Below, one piece after another: positions 1-8,871 of a stretch of DNA of 64,000 bases. Made by a program: the position numbers and the translations under genes. The first letter of the stretch is position 1, and every line of letters starts with the position of its first letter. The notes under the pieces are model-generated. The model was not told the DNA's origin, made no database searches, and saw nothing but the letters and a program-made list of their open reading frames with translations. The stretch covers positions 27,419,249-27,483,248 of the forward strand of contig OZ038423.1 of the NCBI GenBank assembly GCA_964036155.1, given 5' to 3'. Source of the DNA: Diploscapter coronatus. Its lineage: Eukaryota > Nematoda > Chromadorea > Rhabditida > Rhabditidae.

Positions 1-1
1 C

Positions 2-73
2 CCCGATGAAGCCGTCGTATTTGGGGCAGCTATTTTGGCTGATGCTATTGAAGTAGGAATTATTATATTGTGA
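2..73 (+). pseudogene. Hsp70-like fragment (3' remnant)
   Basis: The first bases encode PDEAVVFGAAIL followed by ADAIEVGIIIL and a TGA at 71-73. The Pro-Asp-Glu-Ala-Val-x-x-Gly-Ala-Ala string is the conserved NPDEAVAYGAA signature near the end of the Hsp70 nucleotide-binding domain. A full Hsp70 continues for roughly 270 residues beyond this motif (substrate-binding domain and lid), whereas this frame stops 11 residues later. It is therefore either a truncated Hsp70-related pseudogene or the last bases of an exon read through into an intron. The 5' part lies outside the window. The stop directly after the motif and the kelch array starting about 100 bases later favour a broken gene. Confidence 0.5.
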
Positions 74-144
74 ATATTTAAACAAATTATTCTAGAAGGA
101 AAAGCCAGTCCCGTTGATTAATAATTCGCATGAAATTTTATTTT

Positions 145-2050
145 ATCGTAAGCAATTATGTTGAAAGCTAAATAAGAGACTTTAAAATGATTCGCAATAG
201 TTTAGTTTATTATCCAAATAATGATGAAGAGGAAGGAAGAGTATGTTTGTTCAATTCATATACCTGCTCAGTAGAAGAGATTGCAAAATTCTACAATGAT
301 TATCAGCCATATCAAATAGCAATTACACAGGATAAAGTAAATTTTATGTTCGTTATTTTGAATTTTTCAAATTTCAGATGTTTGGAATTAACAATTCTAA
401 TTTTGAAATATATGACTTGAATACTCGACAATTTTCAAGAGGTCTGCTCAACAAATCCATGAATGATAGATTCAAAAATTTTTATAGGTCCAGATCCTCC
501 TGAATGGCGTAATGATGTAACTGTGGCTTATTTCAAAAACAAATTGTATTATTTGGGTGGAATTAATTCTGAATCATTTATGCAATGTACGAGTCGAGTT
601 GATGTAAGAAGATCGAATGAAAGTCCATGAAATAATTTATTCAGGTTTTACTAGATGGAACATGGCAAACAGGGCCTGATTTTCCTCTTCCAATTAGATG
701 GGCTCAAACAATAACATGCGATGAAATTTTATACGGTCACATTATAGCATATTCATTATTGTAATTATGGATATTCAGTTATTGATGGTCGTGAAAGTAG
801 AAAGATATATCGATTATCAGATAATGAACGGGAATGGATTGAAGTAGGAGAGCTTCCAGAACAACGAATTCTTTTCGGGGTCGCATCGCTAAATGGAAGA
901 ATTTACATAACTGGAGGAAGATAGTCGTTAATTTTGTATGATAAATAATGTATCATTATATATTTAGTTATGGAGTATTAGGATCCTGTCTGTGTTTCGA
1001 CCCCTCAGCTCCAGTTGACAGTCGAATTTCTCCAATCGCTGATATGAATTATGCAAGAAGGGATCACTCGCTCATTGCCGCTAGGGAGAAATTGTATGCA
1101 ATCGGAGGGTGAGTTGAGATTTTGCATATCTTTATACCAAATATTTGTTCTTAGATTTCAAGACATTTCCATGACAAATTTTTGTAATTCAATCGAGGAA
1201 TACGATCCACAAACGAATAAATGGCGAGAAGTCAGGATTTTATTTTATCGTAAGCAATTATGTTGAAAGCTAAATAAGAGACTTTAAAATGATTCGCAAT
1301 AGTTTAGTTTATTATCCAAATAATGGTGAAGAGGAAGGAAGAGTATGTTTGTTCAATTCATATACCTGCTCAGTAGAAGAGATTGCAAAATTCCACAAGC
1401 GTTATTGGCCATATCAAGTAGCAATTACACAGGATAAAGTAAATTCTTATGTTCGTTATTTAAAATAATTTCTTAGATTTCAGATCTTTGGAATTGGCAA
1501 AGAAAATGAACTATTTAGAACCAAAAGCTTATTTGAAATATATGACTTGAATACTCGACAAATTTCAAGAGGTCTGTTCAACAAATCCGTGAATGATCGA
1601 TTCAAAGAATTTTACAGGTCCAAATCCGCCTGAATGGCGTACACATGCATCTGTGGCTTATTTCAAAGACAAATTGTATTATTTGGGTGGAATTAATTCT
1701 GAATCATTTATGCAACGTACGAGTCGAGTTGATGTAAGAAGATCGAATGAAAGTCCATGAAATAATTTATTCAGGTTTTAATAGATGGACAATGGCAAAC
1801 AGGGCCTGATTTTCCTCTTCCAATTATATGTGCTCAAGCAATAACATGCGATGAAATTTTATACGGTCACATTATAGCATATTCATTCTTGCAATTATGG
1901 ATATTCAGTTATTGATGGATATATTAGTAGAAAGATATATCGATTAGCAGACGATGAGCGGGAATGGGTTGAAATTGGAAGGATCCCAGAAATAAGAATT
2001 TCATTCGGAGTTGCATCGCTGAATGGAAGAATTTACATAACTGGAGGATT
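145..2050 (+). repeat. Tandem duplication, ~1.1 kb unit, inside kelch locus
   Basis: The block beginning ATCGTAAGCAATTATG at 145 recurs at 1247, an offset of about 1102 bases, and the two copies stay highly similar through five kelch exons and their introns. Differences include an in-frame expansion in the second exon of copy B, point changes, and a different sequence after the shared GGAAGAATTTACATAACTGG. The junction lies just after the last shared exon of copy A (NKWREV), so the duplication reuses an exon-intron boundary. Confidence 0.85.
187..1232 (+). CDS. Kelch-repeat protein, duplicated copy A (possibly degenerate)
   Basis: Kelch blades are visible in the translated exons: VAYFKNKLYYLGGIN, then WIEVGELPEQ with SLNGRIYITGG, then ADMNYARRDHSLIAA with KLYAIGG, then EEYDPQTNKWREV. 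Proposed exons are 187-336, 378-441, 488-603, 645-735, 779-about 920, 968-1108 and about 1160-1232. Kelch repeats build beta-propellers that bind protein partners, often cytoskeletal or ubiquitin-ligase substrates; no BTB domain is seen here. After ITGG the frame meets a TAG and no GT donor is obvious, so the copy may be broken at that junction. It may also have been only the upstream half of one larger array-type gene shared with copy B. Start at 187 is the first ATG after a stop-rich leader. Confidence 0.55.
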
Positions 2051-3656
2051 TGCAAGGGAACCTTTCTAAGTGTCACTCATATTTCTGGGTGATTTTTGGT
2101 ACATAGGTCAAATCGAGTACGTAGATCACGAATATCAAGTCATTAGCTCCTATAAAGTACGGGTATTACCGTAAAAGTGAGTTGAAATTACCTATTTTTT
2201 AGCCTGCTGCGTTGTTGGGAAATGAGCGCATTTGAATGAATTTCTGCTCGAAATGCTAATTTTGAACTTTTATTATCAATTGCAGACAAAACGACTTTTT
2301 CTTTTTATTTTCGATTATGACGATCGATAATGGGAAAAAAATAAAGGGATTCAGAATAAATATAGAAAAATTAGTGAAATGGGGAGGTTTTGAATAAAAA
2401 ATTAGGTGGCAGGTAAGTAGAAGATATACAGTGCGCGAGCAAGTTTGGAATATTTTGTGTATTGGTTGTAAAAGACCTGTTATGCGGGTGATACCCGAAG
2501 GTGTTGGGTCCAAAAGTTTATCACGAGTTCCCATGAATATGTACTTGATATCTGCCAAGTTTCATCCCGATTGGATTCAAGATTATGGAATTACGATTTT
2601 TTTTTCGAAGAGCGCCCTTAATTATAGAAAATAGCAGTAATTGACGTGTTGCCACCTGAAGACGTGACGCTATGGGTATCAGATGAAGTAAACAAGAAAA
2701 GGGTTAAAAGAATGAATTCTCTGATATTTTCTGCTTATTTCACTTTAATATTCACTTATCGATCGCCTCTTATCAGAAAGTTATGGATGGTTGAATAACG
2801 TTTTTGCAAAATATTTCAAACTTGCTCGCGCACTGTATATCTTCTACTTACCTGCCACCTAATTTTTTATTCAAAACCTCCCCATTTCACTAATTTTTCT
2901 ATATTTATTCTGAATCCCTTTATTTTTTTCCCATTATCGATCGTCATAATCGAAAATAAAAAGAAAAAGTCGTTTTGTCTGCAATTGATAATAAAAGTTC
3001 AAAATTAGCATTTCGAGCAGAAATTCATTCAAATGCGCTCATTTCCCAACAACGCAGCAGGCTAAAAAATAGGTAATTTCAACTCACTTTTACGGTAATA
3101 CCCGTACTTTATAGGAGTTAATGACTTGATATTCGTGATCTACGTACTCGATTTGACCTATGTACCAAAAATCACCCAGAAATATGAGTGACACTTAGAA
3201 AAGTTCCCTTGTGAAGGCATTAATTTTGTATGATAAATAATGTATCATTATATATTTAGTGGTCCAGTATTCAAATCTTGTCTGTGTTTCGACCCCTCAG
3301 CTCCAGTTGACAGTCGAATTTCTCAAATCGCTGATATGAATTATACAAGAACTCATCATCCGCTCATTGTCACTAATGGGAAATTGTATGCAATTGGAGG
3401 GTGAGTTGAGATTTTGTATATCTTTATACGAAGTATTTGCTAATTTAGATCTCAAAAAACTCCAGTTCAGTCAGTTTTTCCAGTTCTTTTATCTTTACCC
3501 CAGGAAAAGATTTGTAATTCAATCGAGGAATACGATCCACAAACGAATAAATGGCGAGAAGTGGGAATGTTGAGAAACTTGCTTGCGACTAGCAAAAGTG
3601 CTGAAAAGAAAACGCGCACTTATCGTATTAACAAGGATAACTGCTTTCTCAGCTGA
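1289..3656 (+). CDS. Kelch-repeat protein, copy B, interrupted by a foldback element
   Basis: Proposed exons: 1289-1438, 1484-1571, 1618-1733, 1775-1865, 1909-about 2050, [element 2053-3211], 3260-3400, 3504-3656. Blades include IFGIGKENELFRTKSLFEIY, VAYFKDKLYYLGGIN, WVEIGRIPE..SLNGRIYITGG, ADMNYTRTHHPLIV..KLYAIGG and EEYDPQTNKWREVGMLRN, ending KDNCFLS and TGA at 3654-3656. The first five junctions keep phase. The element lies exactly where copy A also lacks a donor, and reading into it gives a stop within 20 bases. The 3400/3504 junction does not keep phase with the obvious sites. The locus is therefore either a recently inactivated gene or relies on unusual splicing. Confidence 0.55.
2053..3211. 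mobile_element. Foldback/TIR element of ~1.16 kb with ~400 bp inverted repeats
   Basis: Bases 2053-2459 are nearly perfectly complementary to 2806-3211; the outer ends read CAAGGGAACCTTTCTAAGTG and, inverted, CAAGGGAACTTTTCTAAGTG. The unique centre is about 345 bases and carries a short open frame (2431-2634) that starts in the left repeat. The kelch sequence resumes with the same TTAATTTTGTATGATAA found in copy A, so this is an insertion. Flanks show only TG on both sides, so the target duplication is uncertain. No transposase is present: it is non-autonomous. Confidence 0.85.
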
Positions 3657-4829
3657 ATGCATATTCGAATAACCGAATTTATATACGCGACTACAGTACA
3701 GTGGTAAGATTACTCCCTTTGAAGAGAAAGGAACCTTTAATTCGATATCCTATCTCTACTTGTTATTTATATTCAAATTGACTAAAATATTGTATTGGGT
3801 ATTAATTGTAAATTTGAACGACTTTCACGCTTGGAATATTTGCCAGTTGTCGACAATAAAATAAAGTTTGTTGATATGATTATCATTATTTTCATCTAAG
3901 ATTATTCTTTCGATAAAAATCGTGGAGTAATAATTATTCAATGAACATGATACAGACAACTCTCGGAGATATCCAAAAGTGATGAGGGATAATTGCAACT
4001 CAAACAAATATTCCTTTTAATCAGGGTTGTACGAACTGAACTGAACTTCGAGCTGTCTGCAAGTTCAGTTCAAGTTCGATTTTTTCGAACTCTAGACAGC
4101 CTTGATTCTGTCATTTATTCTCCATTATTTGCGACAATATCATTATCAGAAAATAATTTTTTTTGTTTTAAATGCGGTCGAATAAATTCAAGAAAAACAA
4201 TAAATAATTGATAGCATATCGAAAATTGATCAACTCATGTTAACACACCCCTCGAAAATATCCATTCTGAAGTGAGTTATTCCGGAAAGTACAGTAATTA
4301 GTGGTCATTTTCGAAAAACGTATCTCAAAATTTGTAGAGTTCTAGTCAAAATATGTTGATTCAGCTCGAAATATAACAATTTAAACGTCGAGATTTTCCC
4401 AAAAATTCTAATTTTGAAAATAATTCATAAACTTGACCCATCTAAAAATCCTGCTAATGTTATCGATTTTTCTATGAAATTTATCTTCTAAAAATTCGTT
4501 ATCTTGGAAAAACGACATTTCCCACCCGACGATTATTTTTATTAGGTGTAAATACTGTAATTTCAAAACCACTTAGCGGGTTTTCTTCATTTTTTTCCTT
4601 TCACTCGTTTCTGTATGTTTATAGAGAGTGTAGGAGACGTTTTTTTCCCTTTTTTATTATGAGCCCCGGTTAGTTTTTCGAGATTGCATGATGGTAGACG
4701 CGGAGCGCGTAAAGCGTAAAGAATAGGAGAGAAGAGAAATTGAGGAGTGAGGCATAAGAGATCAGGGAGATTTTGGAGATAGAAAATGCAGTGGACGAAG
4801 TATCGGTCGTAGTTTCGCCCTCCACGGGA
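3657..4829. other. Intergenic, nothing recognised
   Basis: AT-rich sequence between the kelch stop codon and the 3' end of the kinase gene. No coding exon, RNA gene or repeat was recognised on either strand. It must hold the 3' untranslated regions of both convergent genes. Confidence 0.5.
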
Positions 4830-6666
4830 CTAGAGCAACACGTGAGCCGCCGGGCCGTTGCACTCCCAATCTAGAAAGTAGTTTTTTGAATTCTTGAGTG
4901 ATTTTTCCCTTTTCAGAATGATTTCTGGACATTTTCGAGTAGTTTTGAATGACTTGTAGAGATTTTTACTATTTTTTGTTTAATTTTTCCCGATTTTTGA
5001 TCGATTTAAAAAAATTTGATTGACCCACCATATGGGAATTCCGGCTGACCGCAGTTCTGCAACGCCCTCCTCATGAGCTGGTAGATGGCCTGATAGTTGG
5101 GTGCGTCGAAGTACTGCAGCGAGTCGACCATCGAGAGGATCTGCCTGCAATTTTTTTTATTTTGATCGATATTTCATCCGTTGTGAATTTCAATTTCACT
5201 ACGAGCCTCGGCCCGCACCTCAATTCACCACTCGGACACGGCGGCGGGAAGAGCTCGGCGGTGTAGGCCGGATTGCGGACGCGCTGCTTGTAGTCGCCCA
5301 CCTGGAAATGATGATGTTTGTCTGCGTCTTTGAATCGGTCAGTGTTGAAAGATAGAAAAGAAACTGGGACAAACCTGCTTCATGTCCTGAATGTCTTTCC
5401 ACGGGAGACGCGACGCCGTCAACTCGACCTGCATATAGATCCACGTTTCCACATCGTCTTTTCTGCAATTTGTAAGATTAAGTACGATCTCTAAGGCCGA
5501 GATTTTCTAAAAATATATTCCGATTTCAACTTTTTCCTGACCTGGACAGGTCCTTCTGCTGATGACAAGCGATCGGCGCGTAGCGAACTGTTCCACGGAA
5601 TCCCGCAGCCTGTCGAGGCTTGCGAATGACACCCTGCAAACTCATCGTTGGGATTTTGAAGATATTGCTTGCAACTAGGACTGAGCAGTGTTCTGACTGA
5701 AACTCTGTCCAGTTCTATCTGAAAACTGGCCTGTTCGTTGGTAAACTTTCTGGCCATGCCAAAATCGAGGATATACACTTTGCGCAGCTCGTTCAGCTCT
5801 GCCCTGCCGATAGTATAGTTGCCGGGCTGCAAATTGAGAGATAAAGGTGCGCGTTCGTACTTTTCAACATTGATGTCGAACGTGTCAAAATTTTATTATA
5901 CGTGAAACATAAAATCGCTCGACATTGAGATGATATCAAAAGTATGAAAAAGCCTCCGAACTGGTCCGATAATTCTCATCATGATTGGCAAACATTTCTT
6001 TTCAATAGACGCTAATCAACCCCTGATTTTTCGAATTCACCTTAACGTCGCGATGCAAGTAGCCGATGTTGTGAAGATCCTCGAGAGCTTCGAGTGCTTG
6101 GATGCCGACGGACAGCGAGCACGCAATCGTCAGCTTCTGGCCAGGAGAACCCTTTCGCAGATCCTATGAAAGAGTTCGTTAGTCGAGATAGCTACGAAGT
6201 TCGACCCGTACCTGAAGCGATTTGCCGACGAGCGTCATGACGACGTAGTTGAAGTTGCCGTAGCGGCCCTTATCCTCGATCCTGCAGAAGTGACGCGAGC
6301 CGCGCTTTGTCAACTCCGCCAGCACGAACACCTCCATTTTCAGCACCTGGAAAATTTGGTGATGGAAAGTTTTCCGGAGATTTTTGGAAGGTTCATGATG
6401 TTCACGATATTTTCTCGAGAGTTGGGAATTTTTGAACTTCCGATTTTTTAGCCTACCTGAATCTGTTCATTGATGCCTTCGACTTTGAGTGCGTACTTTC
6501 CCGTCGCGTCGTAGCATCTGTAGACCGCACCGAATCCTCCCTCACCGAGCTTCTTCTCTATCGTCCAGCGTTCCACCTGAATTTTTGTCGTCAAGTTTTC
6601 TCTGGACTTGATTTTTCTTCGATCAACCTGTGTTCCGGGTGCCAGTTGAACTAGCTCTGCTGCCAT
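4830..6666 (-). CDS. Tau-tubulin kinase-like / CK1-superfamily protein kinase
   Basis: Nine minus-strand exons join in phase: 6666-6457, 6346-6212, 6163-6041, 5826-5731, 5633-5542, 5462-5375, 5301-5219, 5144-5029, 4870-4830 (about 327 aa). All kinase landmarks are present: GEGGFGAVY loop, YALKVE lysine, LKMEVFVL helix C glutamate, LHRDVKPGNY catalytic loop, VYILDFGMARKF, GFRGTVRYAP activation segment, DDVETWIYMQVEL and a C-terminal PYDWE motif. The order and the Gly-Phe-Arg-Gly-Thr-Val-Arg-Tyr motif are those of TTBK-type kinases, a group greatly expanded in nematodes. The predicted role is Ser/Thr phosphorylation; the substrate is unknown and many worm members act in sperm. The intron after 5731 seems to use GC instead of GT. 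A 51-base in-frame segment (6577-6627) may be an additional intron. A TTTCAG site lies about 20 bases upstream of the ATG and could be a trans-splice or 5'UTR acceptor. Confidence 0.92.
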
Positions 6667-7733
6667 TTTGCTGGGTCGTTTTCAGCTCTGAAATGAATTC
6701 GCGCCATTTAAAAAAAAATATGATTTGTTACGGTGGAACCTGTCAACGACAACGTTGTGTCTCCAGAATCTAGCAACAACGAGACGAGAGAAACGAGCGC
6801 GTTCACTTGACTGTGCCCACGTGAGTTGATCGCACGAAGGGAAGTTGGAGAACGAGGGGTTTTGATTTGATTGCTGGTTTTATATAGGAGAATTTTTAGG
6901 CTAATTTTCTAATTTTGTCATACAGCGATTGTACGAATCGAACCAATGAGATCGAAAAATCTTTTGATAGACTGTGCATTTTGAAACGTATTCTGGCATT
7001 CTTGTAAATTGGGATTTTAAAGCTAATAGATATGAGATTTTGTGACAGGTGAATTGAAGAAAGAGATCTATGAATTTTTCCATGTCCTTTTGAAATCTAC
7101 CAAATTTTTGCTGTTTCGCATTTGCGCCCAAATATTACGCGCTATGAAATGGCAAACTGAATTCACTACTACCCGTTCCCACTCTGACTCATAATTGGAT
7201 TTTGGAGTAGAGCAAATGGACATGATAATGAGATTCCAAATATGGTGGGGCAGAGAAAGGATCAATGCTCTGGACTCTTCCGCTATCTCATTTCAACCCG
7301 CTATTTCCCTATCATTCATTCCTTCAGCGCCCCGCTCCCATTTCATACCAAATAAAGCGACTACAACTTCCCTTGTTTGTCTGAAAATAGCTGCTTAAAA
7401 AATTCTTTTGAAAATGACGAATTTCAGCTTTATTTCTAACCTTGTCTTTAGAAATTGAGATAATCAGGTTTGTGGGTCATTAATTAGGAAGGATTTCATC
7501 ATTTCCATAGAATGAGATTTTAGGAAGAGCTCGAATTTTCCCACGATTCTCAGATGTCATGGAATTTCCTGTTTCTTCAAAAAATTCTACGTTAGTCCAG
7601 AGAAATTTGGACGATTTTTCACGTTTTCTTCTTCGAATTTGGTGGCATTAAAAATGCATACTTTTTCACGAGCGTGTTTTCTTCGTACGAGATTTTATTT
7701 ATCCCCGAATTTTTATCGATTAATTTTCAGAAA
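6667..7733. other. Divergent intergenic region
   Basis: This spacer separates the minus-strand kinase from the plus-strand small gene and should hold both promoters. Open frames within it show no family motif. Bases 7721-7730 (TAATTTTCAG) form a strong splice acceptor four bases before the next ATG, which fits a trans-splice site. Confidence 0.4.
6878..6886 (-). promoter_or_regulatory. TATA-like box upstream of the kinase gene
   Basis: On the minus strand the sequence reads TATATAAAA about 210 bases upstream of the kinase start codon. Between it and the ATG lies a probable 5'UTR intron (a GTTCCACC donor candidate and TTTCAG acceptor). Position and orientation fit a core promoter, but this is inferred from sequence only. 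Confidence 0.35.
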
Positions 7734-7997
7734 ATGTCGTCCAACAGACTACCCTTTATTTCGCCGAGTACCGAGAATTTTCTTATTCACTATGCCGCCA
7801 ATGAGAAGTCGATCAAAGTAGGCGATCCTTGAGATTTTTGAGAAAAATGAGGGTTTTTGAAGGAGGAACGAACGAAAGAAGAAGTTGACAAATTTCGGCA
7901 GGAATTGGATAAAGCTATCGACAAAGAATTGCAAGAGTTTGAGCACGTCTACGACGAAATTCAGAATGAAACATTGTCTTCGGAGAAGAAAAGTTGA
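7734..7997 (+). CDS. Small unknown two-exon protein, 72 aa
   Basis: Exon 1 (7734-7817) starts MSSNRLPFISPSTENF and ends NEKSIK; exon 2 (7863-7997) begins EERTKEEVDKFRQELDK and ends SSEKKS before TGA. The 45-base intron has GTAGGC and GAAG ends and keeps phase 0. The N-terminal third is mixed. The rest is highly charged and predicted helical (Glu/Lys/Asp-rich, possible coiled coil), with no signal peptide or membrane segment. I do not recognise the family. An acceptor TTTTCAG directly precedes the ATG. An AATAAA follows the stop at about 8012, and the MULE transposon begins only about 30 bases further on, so the gene's 3' end is intact but tightly abutted. Confidence 0.6.
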
Positions 7998-8042
7998 GAT
8001 TGTTTAGAGATAATAAATTTTCTAGAATCCTGTAGAAATTTT

Positions 8043-8245
8043 GGGGAACGGTCATTGCGCACAAAAGTGTGCCATTGCGCACAAATATTTTTTGTGCGCA
8101 ATGGCACACTTGAAGTATGTCATTGCGCACAAACGTTTTTTTGAGTATGTCATTGCGCACAAAGTATGTCATTGCGCACAAAAGTATGTCATTGCGCACA
8201 AAAGTGCGTCATTGCGCACAAAAGTATGTCATTGCGCACAAAATG
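8043..8245 (+). repeat. Left terminal array of the MULE
   Basis: Eight forward copies of TCATTGCGCAC with ~20-base spacing (consensus TGTCATTGCGCACAAAAGTA), plus one inverted copy near the outer end. Bases 8065-8111 form a perfect 18-bp stem (AAGTGTGCCATTGCGCAC and its complement) around an A/T loop. Each repeat core holds the palindrome TGCGCA. Confidence 0.9.
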
Positions 8246-8871
8246 GATAAAAACGTCGATTTTTCACAAAATTTATTTATCTTCATCAACATTTCAGTTC
8301 TATCATGCATATTCGATAAAATTCCATCATCTAAAATCTCATTCTCAATTGACAAAAAATTGGGATTTCTTATTTTTTTATTGAAAAGAAAGAGAAGAGG
8401 GCAACTCGGGAATTTTTTTGCTTTTCAAAACTATCTTCAAAATTCCTAGTCATCCGAGTGGCCAAGTTAGGCAAAAAACATTTACAAGAAAAAAAAATCC
8501 AAGAAAGTATCACAGAAAAAGATCTAACTAAAAACCCGAAAAATAATCACAAAGCATGAAGGAAATCAAAGAGCAATGAAAACCCAGAATGATAGAAATA
8601 GATTAAAAGCACCCAGAATGACTACATGAAAAAGCGGCGGTATTTCCTGCCCAAAAATGCGAGTTCGAAATTGGTACTTCTTAGGCAAAAAATATCACCA
8701 CAAAAAAAGAAAGAAAAAGGATGAAAAATGGAAATATTAGAAAAAATGATGAAGAAAAGAAACAGAAAAAGATAAAAGGAAAACAAATGGGAAAATGAAA
8801 GTAGAGAAAAATGATGAAAAGAGACGGAAAAGAATAAAAGAAGAAAACAAGTGGGAAAATGAAAAATGAGA

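Noticed and set aside
8051..8245. CRISPR-like direct repeats
   Set aside because: The repeats are contiguous without unique spacers, lie at a transposon end and the genome is eukaryotic.
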